Source of the DNA: Sphingomonas naasensis
Lineage (GTDB): Bacteria; Pseudomonadota; Alphaproteobacteria; Sphingomonadales; Sphingomonadaceae
Direction of reading: 5' to 3'
Assembly: GCF_004792695.1 (NCBI RefSeq)
Contig: NZ_SRXU01000007.1
Location: 62,001-126,000, forward strand
DNA: 64,000 nt
Within the stretch, counting starts at the first letter, position 1; the number at the start of each line of letters is the position of its first letter. The notes beneath the pieces were generated by a model. The model did not search any database, had not been told where the DNA came from, and saw nothing but the letters and a program-made list of their open reading frames with translations. Shown in pieces: positions 42,954 to 51,236 of the stretch. Both the position numbers and the translations under genes were made by a program.

Positions 42954-44207
42954 CTAACTGACAGCTGTGTCAATAGCGTGACGTTCAGCCGGCCGCTCGG
43001 ATGGGCGCTTGCTTCGCTTGGGACTGCCCGACTTGAGCACCCCGCGGCGGAACAGCCGCGCCGCCACCGTCACGGTGATCGCCACCCACAAGGCCTGCCA
43101 GGCGAGCGCCAGCGCATGCGGCCACAGCTCGGGCGCGTTCGCCGCGCGCGCGGCCATCGCCAGCGGCGAGCTGAATGGGAAGATTTCGGCGGCGAGCGTC
43201 AGCCAGCTGCCGGGATGGCCCGCCGCGAACGAGGCCCAGCCGAGCATCGCAAACTGGAAGATCGTGATCGGCAGCGACAGCATCTGGATCTCGCGCTGCG
43301 ATCCCATTTGCGAGCCGAGCCCGAGATAGACGGCGCTCTGCAGCAGATAGGCCGTGGCGAAATAGAGGACGAACAGCGGCGCGAATGCCGGCCCCACCGC
43401 CGCGCTGAGCGATCCGATCGCGTTGCCCAGATCCCCGGAGACGAACTTGGGCAATTGCGCGAACAGCGTGCCCCAGAAGATGATGAAGATCAGCGCCGAT
43501 CCGAAGGTGCCGAGCAGCTTGCCGAAGAACACGCTCTCGAGCGGCACCGCCGCGGCGAGCACTTCGATCACCTTGTTCGAACGCTCCTCGGCCATCGCGC
43601 CCACCGCCTGGCCCGAGAGCATCAGCGTGAGGAAGAAGATGCCGAGCGCGGCGAAATAGGCGGCCTGGCCGCGTCCGCTCGCGCTGGCGTCGCCGGCGGC
43701 GATCACTTCGATGTCGGGCGCGGCGGCGGGGATCGCTACCCCGGCCTTTTCGGCGCGATGGGCCTGCCGCGCCACCGCGGCGAGGAAATTCGCCTCGGGG
43801 GCGGTGCCCGGCGCGCGCAGGACATGCGGCTTGTCGAGCGGCCCATAGAGCACCGCGACGGCCTCGGTTTGGTCGCCGCCGAACAGCGCCCGAGCCTGAG
43901 TCTCGACATCGCCGCGCGGCGTCTCGATCACCAGCGGCGGGCGCGGCTGCGTGAACAGCTTGCGCAGCTCGCCATCGGCCGCCTTGATCGCGCCGGCATG
44001 TTCGGGCGGTACGATCGCGATCATCCGCTGGCGGTCCTCGCCGCCCTGCATCGCGCTGGTCGCGCTGATGCTGCCGACCGCGCCAAAGCCGATCATCAGC
44101 AACGGGCTCAGCAGGAAGAGCAGGAAAGTGGGAGTCATCACCATCGCCTTGAGGTCGCGACGGGCGATGGTGAGCGCCTGGCGCATGCCCTTGGTGAACC
44201 GGCTCAT
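42954..44207 (-). CDS. ABC exporter permease, NatB-like
   Basis: 417 aa. One N-terminal helix (MVMTPTFLLFLLSPLLMIGFG), a large external domain of about 150 residues, then five more helices with the typical SGQAVGAMAEERSNKVIEVLAAAVP between. It resembles the Na+ exporter permease NatB (ABC2 family). The gene overlaps the ATPase gene by four bases. The substrate is not established. Confidence 0.88.
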   Translation of the reverse strand: MSRFTKGMRQALTIARRDLKAMVMTPTFLLFLLSPLLMIGFGAVGSISATSAMQGGEDRQRMIAIVPPEHAGAIKAADGELRKLFTQPRPPLVIETPRGDVETQARALFGGDQTEAVAVLYGPLDKPHVLRAPGTAPEANFLAAVARQAHRAEKAGVAIPAAAPDIEVIAAGDASASGRGQAAYFAALGIFFLTLMLSGQAVGAMAEERSNKVIEVLAAAVPLESVFFGKLLGTFGSALIFIIFWGTLFAQLPKFVSGDLGNAIGSLSAAVGPAFAPLFVLYFATAYLLQSAVYLGLGSQMGSQREIQMLSLPITIFQFAMLGWASFAAGHPGSWLTLAAEIFPFSSPLAMAARAANAPELWPHALALAWQALWVAITVTVAARLFRRGVLKSGSPKRSKRPSERPAERHAIDTAVS

Positions 44208-45136
44208 GCCGCCTGCTCCAGCGCTTCGGCGCCGACGATCTTGACGAACGCGTCGTGCAGCCCGGGCCGCTCGATCGACAGCCCCGAAATGCCATAGCCC
44301 GCGTCGATCAGCCGGACGAGCAGCGATTCGATGCCCTCGGGCGGCACGGTGAAGCGCCAGCTGCCATTCTCGCGCTCGGCGTCGGCGGGGAGCAGCGCGC
44401 CGGCGGTGTCGGCATGATGATGCGGGGTGTAGTGCGCCTTGAGCGGCAGCAGCGATCGCGCCTCGTTCACCGTGCCCTCGAACTTCACCACGCCGCCGGC
44501 GATGATCGACAGCCGGTCGCACAGCCGCTCGGCATGCGCCATGACGTGCGTCGAGAACAGGATCGTCGCGCCGCGGTCGCGCTCGGCGCGAATCAGCTTC
44601 TCGAGCCGCTCCTGATTGACCGGATCGAGCCCGGAGAAAGGCTCGTCGAGCACCAGCAATTCGGGTTCGTGGACCACCGAGCCGAGCAGCTGGACGAGCT
44701 GCGCCATGCCCTTGGAGAGCTTGCGGATCTTGTCGTCAGCGGCATGGCCGAGCCCGGCCGCCTCGAGCAATTCGCCCGCGCGCTTGCGTCCGGTGCTCCA
44801 CGGCAGCCCGCGCAGCGCGCCCATGAAGGCGATCGCCTCGCGGCACTTCATGTTGGGATAGAGCCCGCGCTCCTCGGGCAGATAGCCCACCTGGTCGCTG
44901 GCGTCGCGCGGCGCGTCATGGCCGAGCAGCATCCGCTCGCCCTCGTCGGGCTCGATGATGCCCAGCAGCATCCGCAGCGTCGTGGTCTTGCCCGCGCCGT
45001 TCGGTCCCAGCACGCCGTAGATCAGCCCCTTGGGGACCGCGATGCCGACACCGTCCACTGCGCGCCGATCGCCGAAGCGCTTGACGAGCCCCTTGGCGCT
45101 CACGGCCAAATTGCTGCTCAAATTGGTGCCCTCCAT
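44204..45136 (-). CDS. ABC exporter ATPase, NatA-like
   Basis: 310 aa. Walker A GPNGAGKTT, Q-loop and YLPEERGLYP, signature LSKGMAQLVQ, Walker B LLVLDEPFSGLDP and H-loop STHVMAHAE; a DUF4162-type tail (EGTNEARSLLP-like) follows. It works with the permease downstream. ATG 45136 is preferred to upstream codons as the N-terminus then fits. Confidence 0.92.
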   Translation of the reverse strand: MEGTNLSSNLAVSAKGLVKRFGDRRAVDGVGIAVPKGLIYGVLGPNGAGKTTTLRMLLGIIEPDEGERMLLGHDAPRDASDQVGYLPEERGLYPNMKCREAIAFMGALRGLPWSTGRKRAGELLEAAGLGHAADDKIRKLSKGMAQLVQLLGSVVHEPELLVLDEPFSGLDPVNQERLEKLIRAERDRGATILFSTHVMAHAERLCDRLSIIAGGVVKFEGTVNEARSLLPLKAHYTPHHHADTAGALLPADAERENGSWRFTVPPEGIESLLVRLIDAGYGISGLSIERPGLHDAFVKIVGAEALEQAA

Positions 45137-45158
45137 CGCCCGTCGGCTGTGCCGAAGC

Positions 45159-45236
45159 GGTACCAGCCCGCTCCCCCACCCGGCCTCCCACAAGATGCTG
45201 CCGATGGGAGGCCGGGTGGGGGAGCGGGCTGGTACC
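45159..45236. repeat. Perfect 32-bp inverted repeat (GGTACCAGCCCGCTCC family)
   Basis: The arms 45159-45190 and 45205-45236 are perfect reverse complements over 32 bp with a 14-base loop. It lies between the divergent ABC ATPase and queG. A second palindrome, AAGTTCAGC/GCTGAACTT (45240-45259), follows directly. Confidence 0.9.
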
Positions 45237-45239
45237 GCC

Positions 45240-45259
45240 AAGTTCAGCGTGCTGAACTT
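45240..45259. repeat. AAGTTCAGC/GCTGAACTT palindrome upstream of queG
   Basis: Nine-base arms with a 2-base centre, 28 bases before the queG start. It could be a regulator site or a companion of the adjacent repeat family; not resolved. Confidence 0.5.
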
Positions 45260-45286
45260 CTCACGGGAACGTGGTAGCGGGTCCGC

Positions 45287-46375
45287 GTGCGCGAAGACAA
45301 GCCATTGGAAGAGTTGATCAAGCAGAAGGCGGCCGAGATCGGCTTCGCCGATTGCGGGGTCGCGCGCGCCGATGCCGCCCCGGCTGCGGGCGCGCGGCTG
45401 CGCGAGTGGCTGGCCGAAGGTGCCCACGGCTCGATGATCTGGATGGAGGAGCGCGCGAATCACCGCGAGAGCCCCGCCGGGCTCTGGCCCGAGGTGCGCA
45501 GCGTGATCGCGCTCGGCATGAGCTATGCGCCGGGCGTCGATCCGATGGCGCTGGCCGGGGCGGGGGAGACCGGGCGCATCTCGGTCTATGCCCAAGGCGC
45601 CGATTATCACGATCTGATCAAGCGCAAGCTCAAGGAACTCGCGCGCTGGCTGGTCGGCGCGGCGCCCGGCGCCGACGTCAAGGTCTTCGTCGACACCGCG
45701 CCGGTGATGGAGAAGCCCCTGTCCGAAGCCGCGGGGCTCGGCTGGCAGGGCAAGCACACCAATCTGGTCAGCCGGACGCATGGCAGCTGGCTGTTCCTCG
45801 GCGCGATCTACACCACGCTAGATCTCGCTCCGGACGGCCCCGGGCGGAGCACCTGCGGCAGCTGTGACGCCTGTCAGACCGCGTGCCCTACCGACGCCTT
45901 CCCTGCGCCCTATCGGCTCGATGCGCGGCGCTGCATCTCCTATCTGACGATCGAGCACAAAGGCCCGATCCCGCACGAGCTCCGCGAAGCGATCGGCAAC
46001 CACATCTATGGCTGCGACGATTGCCTTTCGGTGTGCCCGTGGAACAAGTTCGCCGCCGCCGCGCAGGCCAATCTCGCTTTCGCCCCCCGCGCCGAGCTCA
46101 CCGCGCCCGCGCTCGCCGATCTGCTCGCGCTCGACGATGCGGACTTCCGCGAGGTGTTCGCCGGCTCGCCGATCAAGCGGATCGGACGCAATCGGATGGT
46201 GCGCAATTGCCTGATCGCCGCGGGCAACAGCGGCAGCGCCGCGCTGGCCGCGCCGGTGCGCGCGCTGCTCGACGATCCCGACGAAGTGGTCCGCGAGGCG
46301 GCCGGGTGGGCGCTGGAACGAATCGGTGCTCCTGCGAAAGCAGGAGCCCAGGGTGAGGAAGCGACGGGCATGTGA
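45287..46375 (+). CDS. queG: Epoxyqueuosine reductase
   Basis: 362 aa. Corrinoid/Fe-S enzyme for the last step of queuosine tRNA modification. Two [4Fe-4S] motifs: [16 protein letters not shown] and [38 protein letters not shown] is family-typical, and a HEAT-like tail follows. The start is GTG at 45287. The last residues [11 protein letters not shown] are encoded by a palindromic repeat and likely read through from it. Confidence 0.94.
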   Translation: MREDKPLEELIKQKAAEIGFADCGVARADAAPAAGARLREWLAEGAHGSMIWMEERANHRESPAGLWPEVRSVIALGMSYAPGVDPMALAGAGETGRISVYAQGADYHDLIKRKLKELARWLVGAAPGADVKVFVDTAPVMEKPLSEAAGLGWQGKHTNLVSRTHGSWLFLGAIYTTLDLAPDGPGRSTCGSCDACQTACPTDAFPAPYRLDARRCISYLTIEHKGPIPHELREAIGNHIYGCDDCLSVCPWNKFAAAAQANLAFAPRAELTAPALADLLALDDADFREVFAGSPIKRIGRNRMVRNCLIAAGNSGSAALAAPVRALLDDPDEVVREAAGWALERIGAPAKAGAQGEEATGM

Positions 46376-46401
46376 CCCCGGGCGCCTGCTTTCGCAGGAG
46401 C
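46328..46401. repeat. Inverted pair of GCTCCTGCGAAAGC-type palindromes at the queG end
   Basis: GCTCCTGCGAAAGCAGGAGC at 46328-46347 and its inverse at 46382-46401. The first unit lies inside the queG reading frame and encodes APAKAGAQ. Same family as 11235-11309. Confidence 0.88.
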
Positions 46402-46408
46402 CCCCGGC

Positions 46409-46795
46409 CTACCGCCCTGCCGGCGATCGTGCCGCTAGCGCGGCGAGGCAGCTCGCCTGGTCGATCGGCCCGCCGTCGCGCTGGCGCGTGTCGAGCCAGG
46501 TCACCACCGGCTCGCCGCGGCCATTGCCCGCCGGATAGAGATAGGTGTCGAGCACGCAGATCGGTCCCGCGAACTGGAGCTTGCGCGCCGGGCCCTCGGT
46601 CGCGTCGAGCGCGGGCTGGCCGAACTGGGCGATCAGCCGCGGCGCGGTCTGCCCTTTGACCGCGACCACGCTCGCAGGCGCGCTCGTCGGCGCGGCGGCG
46701 GGGACGGGGACATAGGCGGCGGGGCGCGCCTCGGGGATCATCTCGCCCCCGCAGCCGCCCAGCGCCACCGCGCCCGCCAGAATCCAGAATCTCAT
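46409..46795 (-). CDS. Putative lipoprotein of unknown function
   Basis: 128 aa. Signal peptide with lipobox VALGGC, then a Pro/Ala-rich stretch and a compact C-terminal domain: PRLIAQFGQPALDATEGPA, GPICVLDTYLYP, and a final Cys in DQASCLAAL. Overlaps the EI24 gene by four bases. No named family. Confidence 0.75.
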   Translation of the reverse strand: MRFWILAGAVALGGCGGEMIPEARPAAYVPVPAAAPTSAPASVVAVKGQTAPRLIAQFGQPALDATEGPARKLQFAGPICVLDTYLYPAGNGRGEPVVTWLDTRQRDGGPIDQASCLAALAARSPAGR

Positions 46796-47484
46796 GCGCC
46801 TCTCCCGCGATGGAATGTGTGCGTCGCCATCGCCGCGCCGAGCACCGGCGCCGCGAGGTTGAGCATGGGGACGAGGAACAGCCCGGTGCCGATCGCGCCG
46901 AGCGCGAAGCGGTTCCAGCGCGTGCCCCGCCGCCATGCGCCGAGCGCTCCATAGGGGATGTGCCGCGCCGCGACCATATCGCCGAGATCGCGCCCGAGCA
47001 GCCACGCATTGACCGCGAAGAACAGCAATGCGGTCCCCACTCCGGTGATCAGCAGCATCAGATAGATCGGCGAGAGCAGCAGGTTGATCACGATCGTCCG
47101 CGCCGCCGAGCCGACGCCCATCGCCAGCGCGCGTCCGAACGGCACGGCGCGCGCCGCGGCGTGCGCCTGCGGATAATGCCTCGCCTCGACCGCGGCGACG
47201 ATTTCGTCGGCGAAGATCCCGACCACCGCCACCGCCACCGCGCGGAACAGCAGCCACCAGGCGAGGACGAACAGCAACAGGGTGGCGACGTCGGCGAAGA
47301 CGTTGCTCTCGTCGCTGAGCCCCGCCCATTCGCCCGCGACGTCGCCCAGCGCGTCGAGCGCGAACCACATGCCGACCCCCAGCAAAACGAAGATCACCAG
47401 CGTCAGCAGCAAGGATTTGACGAACACGCGCAGCACCGGCCGGTCGAACAGCTGGCCGAGCGACAGAAGGAATGCATGTATCAT
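46792..47484 (-). CDS. EI24/CysZ-like membrane protein
   Basis: 230 aa with four to five helices: LLTLVIFVLLGVGMWFAL, VATLLLFVLAWWLLFRAVAVAVVG, a long NLLLSPIYLMLLITGVGTALLFFAVNAWLL, and FALGAIGTGLFLVPMLNLAAPVLG. The architecture fits the EI24 domain (CysZ family, sulfate uptake), but sulfate transport is not proven. Translationally coupled to the lipoprotein. Confidence 0.82.
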   Translation of the reverse strand: MIHAFLLSLGQLFDRPVLRVFVKSLLLTLVIFVLLGVGMWFALDALGDVAGEWAGLSDESNVFADVATLLLFVLAWWLLFRAVAVAVVGIFADEIVAAVEARHYPQAHAAARAVPFGRALAMGVGSAARTIVINLLLSPIYLMLLITGVGTALLFFAVNAWLLGRDLGDMVAARHIPYGALGAWRRGTRWNRFALGAIGTGLFLVPMLNLAAPVLGAAMATHTFHRGRGA

Positions 47485-47540
47485 TGCGCTATTCCTTGCC
47501 CGCCACTAGGGCGTCCGCGCAACCCTGTCGGAGCCCAAAC

Positions 47541-48551
47541 TTGACCAGCCCCACCTATGACGTCGTCGCCATCGGCAACGCGATCGTCGACATTCTCGCC
47601 CAGGCCGAGGACAGCTTCATCGAGGAGATCGGCGTCGCCAAGGGCTCGATGCAGCTGATGTTCTCGCCCGAGGAAGCCGATGCGCTCTACGGCAAGATGG
47701 GTCCGGGCCGCGAGATCTCGGGCGGCTCCGCGGCGAACACCGTCGCCGGCATCGCCGCGCTCGGCGGCAAGACCGCGTTCATCGGCCAGGTCGCCGACGA
47801 TCAGCTCGGCACGGTGTTCGCGCACGACATCCGCGCCGCCGGCGTCGATTTCGCCACCGCGGTCCGTCCGGGCCAGCCGACCACCGCGCGCTGCCTGATC
47901 TTCGTCACCCCCGACGGCCAGCGCACGATGAACACCTTTCTCGGCGCCTCGCAGTTCCTGCCCGCCGCGGCGCTCGACGAGACGCTGATCGCCAATGGCG
48001 CGATTCTCTATCTCGAAGGCTATCTCTGGGATCCCGAAGAGCCGCGTGCGGCGATGCGCAAGGCGATCGAGATCGCCCGCGCCCATGGCCGCAAGGTCGC
48101 CTTCACGCTCTCCGACGTGTTCTGCATCTCGCGCCACGGCGACGATTTCCGCCAGCTGATCGCCGACGGGCTGATCGACATCCTCTTCGCCAACGAGAGC
48201 GAGCTGCTCGCCTTGTGCGCGCACGAGGATTTCGAATCGGCGGTGGCGTACATTCACGGCAAGGTGCCGCTGCTCGTCGTCACGCGCAGCGAGAAGGGCG
48301 CGATGGCGCTGCAGGGCACCGAGCGCGTCGAGGTGCCCGCCGAGCCGATCGCGAAGCTGGTCGACACCACCGGCGCCGGCGACATGTTCGCCGCGGGCTT
48401 CCTGTTCGGCCAGGCGCAGGGCCGCGGCCTGCGCGAGTCGCTCCGTCTCGGCGCGATCTGCGCGGCCGAGATCATCCAGCATTATGGCGCGCGCGCCGAG
48501 GCCGATCTCAAGAAGCTGGCGGCCGAATCGGTGTCGCGCGAGACGCTCTGA
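47541..48551 (+). CDS. Adenosine kinase-like PfkB-family sugar kinase
   Basis: 336 aa. PfkB signatures: GNAIVDIL near the N-terminus, SGGSAANTVAGIAALGG and the catalytic DTTGAGDMFAAGFLFGQ. Alphaproteobacterial members of this group are annotated as adenosine kinases. Start TTG at 47541, with GGAG 8 bases upstream; the in-frame ATG at 47472 would overlap the divergent gene. The substrate is inferred. Confidence 0.86.
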   Translation: MTSPTYDVVAIGNAIVDILAQAEDSFIEEIGVAKGSMQLMFSPEEADALYGKMGPGREISGGSAANTVAGIAALGGKTAFIGQVADDQLGTVFAHDIRAAGVDFATAVRPGQPTTARCLIFVTPDGQRTMNTFLGASQFLPAAALDETLIANGAILYLEGYLWDPEEPRAAMRKAIEIARAHGRKVAFTLSDVFCISRHGDDFRQLIADGLIDILFANESELLALCAHEDFESAVAYIHGKVPLLVVTRSEKGAMALQGTERVEVPAEPIAKLVDTTGAGDMFAAGFLFGQAQGRGLRESLRLGAICAAEIIQHYGARAEADLKKLAAESVSRETL

Positions 48552-48649
48552 ACCCTCGGGTTCGTTTCGCGTTTACAACGACTTTCTACGCATTTTTCCG
48601 ATATTTGGGACGAGCATCTTAAGCTCTGCGAAACTTCGCATAGGTTAAG

Positions 48650-49909
48650 TTGGCCAAACGGCTATCTCTTCCCAAGGGCAGGAAGTTGCTTCGAAAGATC
48701 GCGCCCGGCCAAGCCAGGATGGGCATGTACATCCATGGATTCGAAGGCTCGTGGTTCAGCCACCCCTTCTGGCGCACGCGATTCCTGCTCGAGCGCCCCG
48801 AGGATCTCGAAGCGCTGCTGGCCAGCGACGTCGCCGGGGTGCTGATCGATGTCGAGCGCGGCGTCGGTCCGCTGCCGCAGGCGCCGCACGCCGGCGTGAC
48901 GCCCGCCCGCAAGCCGCCCGTCGCGGCGCCGGTCGCGCTGACGCCGGTCGACACCGCGAAGACCGATCGCGAGCACGCCAAAAAGACGATCGCCCGCTCG
49001 AAGCGCGCGGTGAAGGGCGTGTTCGACGGCGCGCGCCTCGGCCAGCCGGTGAACGCCGAGGCGGTGGTCTCGGTCGTCGAGGACATCTCCTCGGCGGTCG
49101 ATCGCAATCCCGCGATGTTCATCGACATGGCCCGGCTCAAGTCGAAGGACGAATATACCTATCTCCATTCGGTCTCGGTCTGCGCGCTGATGGTCAATCT
49201 CGCGCGGCAGCTCGGGCTCGACGATCCCACGGTGCGGTCGATGGGGCTCGCCGGCTTGCTCCACGATGTCGGCAAGATGGCGGTGCCCGACGAAGTCCTC
49301 AACAAGCCCGGCCGGCTCGACGACGACGAGTTCGCGCTGATCCGCGCGCATCCCGAACAAGGCCACGCGATGCTCGAAAAGGGCGAGGGGGTCACGCAGG
49401 AAGTGCTCGATGTCAGCCTGCTCCACCACGAGAAGGTCGATGGCAGCGGCTATCCCTATGGCTTCAAGGGCGATGCGATCAGCCTCGCCGCGCGGATGGG
49501 CGCGATCTGCGACGTCTATGACGCGCTGACCTCGGACCGCGCCTATAAGGAAGGCTGGTCGCCGCTCCGCGCCGCGACCGAGATGCACGGCTGGGAAGGC
49601 CATTTCGACCGCGAGTTGCTGTTCAAATTCTTCCGTAGCGTCGGCATCGTGCCCCCCGGGCTGCTCGTGCGGATGCGCTCGAACCGGCTCGGCATCACCC
49701 TGCCCGACGGGGCGAAGGAGAGCCGCAGCAAGGTCCGCATCTTCCATTGCGCGCTCGAGCGCACGCCGCTCACGCTCGAGGATATCTTCCTGTGCGGCTC
49801 GGGCGGCAGCGATCAGATCGTTAGCGAGGAAGATCCCGCGCGTTGGGGCTTCCCGGACTGGCAGGCATTGTCGGAGAAGCTGACCGCCGGACGCGCCGCG
49901 CGGGCCTAA
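48650..49909 (+). CDS. HD-GYP cyclic-di-GMP phosphodiesterase with DUF3391
   Basis: 419 aa. N-terminal DUF3391 (PGQARMGMYIHGFEGSWFSHP) then an HD-GYP domain with LLHDVGKMAVPDEVLNKPG, HHEKVDGSGYPYGFKG and the metal-site residues HPEQGH. The intact HHExxDGxGYP motif predicts active c-di-GMP hydrolysis. The start is TTG at 48650. Motility or biofilm targets are unknown. Confidence 0.92.
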   Translation: MAKRLSLPKGRKLLRKIAPGQARMGMYIHGFEGSWFSHPFWRTRFLLERPEDLEALLASDVAGVLIDVERGVGPLPQAPHAGVTPARKPPVAAPVALTPVDTAKTDREHAKKTIARSKRAVKGVFDGARLGQPVNAEAVVSVVEDISSAVDRNPAMFIDMARLKSKDEYTYLHSVSVCALMVNLARQLGLDDPTVRSMGLAGLLHDVGKMAVPDEVLNKPGRLDDDEFALIRAHPEQGHAMLEKGEGVTQEVLDVSLLHHEKVDGSGYPYGFKGDAISLAARMGAICDVYDALTSDRAYKEGWSPLRAATEMHGWEGHFDRELLFKFFRSVGIVPPGLLVRMRSNRLGITLPDGAKESRSKVRIFHCALERTPLTLEDIFLCGSGGSDQIVSEEDPARWGFPDWQALSEKLTAGRAARA

Positions 49910-50138
49910 CCCCGTCGCGCTGGCCGACCAGCGTCGCCCGGGTCAGCGCGCAGAGCGTGCGCAGCGCCGCGAAACGCCCGCTTTCCCCCGTCGCCACCCG
50001 CGCCGCGAGATATTCGCGCCAGATCCGGCCCGCGGCCGAATGGAATTCGCGGCGATCGGGCGCGCGCCCTTCGCCCATGCAGGCGAGGATCACCGGATAG
50101 CGCCACGTCGCGCCCTGCGGCAGGCCGTCGTCAGCCAT
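49821..50138 (-). CDS. Hypothetical protein overlapping the HD-GYP 3' end
   Basis: 105 aa. N-terminal half (LPQGATWRYPVILACMGEGR, REFHSAAGRIWREYLAARVA) looks protein-like; the last 30 residues are Arg-rich and antisense to HD-GYP coding sequence. The ATG overlaps the upstream 85-aa gene by 8 bases, supporting a real gene. The stop may be misplaced or the convergent overlap real. No family. Confidence 0.5.
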   Translation of the reverse strand: MADDGLPQGATWRYPVILACMGEGRAPDRREFHSAAGRIWREYLAARVATGESGRFAALRTLCALTRATLVGQRDGVRPARRVRRSASPTMPASPGSPNARDLPR

Positions 50139-50388
50139 GGTGCACCGATCCGCGCCTGCCCTCGATCCAGAGCGGAATGGCGAACAGCAGCGTGAAGATC
50201 ACCGCCATGTCGACGAACGGCATGCCGGGAAGCACGAAGGCGAGCGGGATCAGCAGCAGCGTGAACGGGCCCGCCCAGCCCGGATGGCCGATCAGCCGGA
50301 AGCTCCACCACAGCAGCCCGCAGAGCAGCAGCGCCGCCGCGAGCGAGCCGAGAATGAGCCCCACTGATTCGAGAATCGCACCCGCCAT
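50131..50388 (-). CDS. Small membrane protein under the MarR-like operator
   Basis: 85 aa with two or three helices (LILGSLAAALLLCGLLWWSF, FTLLLIPLAFVLPGM and IFTLLFAIPLWI). Strong Shine-Dalgarno AAGGAGG selects ATG 50388. A palindromic operator at 50451-50473 lies 63 bases upstream and matches the one between marR and the ClC gene, so it is probably in the same regulon. Family not recognised. Confidence 0.75.
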   Translation of the reverse strand: MAGAILESVGLILGSLAAALLLCGLLWWSFRLIGHPGWAGPFTLLLIPLAFVLPGMPFVDMAVIFTLLFAIPLWIEGRRGSVHHG

Positions 50389-50450
50389 CCGCACGGCCTC
50401 CTTCGCTGGAAGGGCGCCCCGGCGGTCATCGCCTTGCGGCGCTCGGCGCA

Positions 50451-50473
50451 TTTATATCGTAATACGATATAAA
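50451..50473. promoter_or_regulatory. Palindromic operator (TTTATATCGT-AAT-ACGATATAAA)
   Basis: Perfect 10-base arms around AAT, in the leader of the 85-aa gene. Nearly the same palindrome lies between marR and the ClC gene at 51189-51211, supporting binding by the MarR protein. Confidence 0.7.
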
Positions 50474-50487
50474 GTGCAAGGCATGGC

Positions 50488-50770
50488 CTAGGGTCCGTAC
50501 TCAATACCCACAACGGTCCGGATCGCCCGGAGACGTGCGCTGGCAAGGAAGCTCGCGCAGCGCGGGCTGGCGGCCCGGGCAAGCGGGCTGACGCAGTCCA
50601 GCGTGCGTCTCCGGGCGACCGCGCAGCGGCGGGTCGCTTTTGGCGCACAGCCACGTCACGAGCCAAGTCCTTGGGGTCGCGATGACACCGCATCGCTCCC
50701 TCCTCGTTCCTCCCCGTGCGCCAAAATCGGCTCCGTCACGACCATTGCGGGTATTGAGTACGGACCCTAG
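50488..50770. repeat. 283-bp MITE-like element with nested inverted repeats
   Basis: Terminal 31-base arms (50488-50518 and 50740-50770) match with two differences and both end in CTAG. Inner arms pair at 50524-50543/50598-50617 (18 of 20) and 50635-50648/50716-50729 (13 of 14). No coding sequence supported. The right CTAG provides the stop codon of marR. Shares arms with the short copy at 32248-32308. Confidence 0.85.
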
Positions 50771-51174
50771 TCGAGCCGGGTGAGCAGCGCCGTGAACATC
50801 GGGCGCAGGCGCCGCAGCTCTTCCTGATGCGTCGCGGAAAGGCGCGCGAGCAGCGCGCGCGAAAGCGGCGTCAGCGCGATCAGCGCCTGGCGCCGGTCCT
50901 GCGCCGCGGTCACCCGTGTTACCAGCCCCAGCGCGCGCAGCCGGTCGACCAGCCCCGAGGCGCTGTGCGGCTTGATCACCAGACGCTCGGCGATGAATCC
51001 GATCGTCACTTGCGCGTCCGGTGCGCCGCGAATCGCGAGCAGCGCCTGGTGCTGCTGCGGAGTCAGCCCGTGCTCCGCGGCATGTTCCTCGCTGAACAGC
51101 AGGAAGCAGCGCAGCGCGTGGCGAAAGTCCGAAAGCGCGGCGTAGTCGACTGCAAGACTGGCATCCTCGGCCAT
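50767..51174 (-). CDS. MarR-family transcriptional regulator
   Basis: 135 aa winged helix: LTPQQHQALLAIRGAPDAQVTIGFIAERLVIKPHSASGLVDRL then GLVTRVTAAQDRRQALIALT (the DxRxxxxxLT wing). It probably autoregulates and controls the divergent ClC gene through the operator at 51189-51211. ATG 51174 has GAGGA 5 bases upstream; ATG 51186 is also possible. Stop codon lies in the element's CTAG. Confidence 0.9.
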   Translation of the reverse strand: MAEDASLAVDYAALSDFRHALRCFLLFSEEHAAEHGLTPQQHQALLAIRGAPDAQVTIGFIAERLVIKPHSASGLVDRLRALGLVTRVTAAQDRRQALIALTPLSRALLARLSATHQEELRRLRPMFTALLTRLD

Positions 51175-51188
51175 CAAAGTCCTCATTG

Positions 51189-51211
51189 ATTATATCGTGA
51201 TACGATATAAT
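51189..51211. promoter_or_regulatory. Palindromic operator between marR and the ClC gene
   Basis: Arms ATTATATCGT and ACGATATAAT around GAT. It covers the start region of both divergent genes. Same motif as 50451-50473, with only the outermost base and the spacer differing. Confidence 0.75.
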
Positions 51212-51236
51212 GGGCGTGCCTCCCAAGGAGCGTTCC

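Noticed and set aside
11235..46401. Repeated hairpins considered as CRISPR-like
   Set aside because: Units occur as inverted pairs, not as regularly spaced direct repeats, and no cas genes are present.
47472..47541. Upstream ATG for the adenosine kinase gene
   Set aside because: Would overlap the divergent EI24 gene start and adds residues with no family match; TTG 47541 has a good Shine-Dalgarno.
50488..50770. Insertion sequence
   Set aside because: 283 bp with no transposase reading frame; kept as a MITE-like element only.
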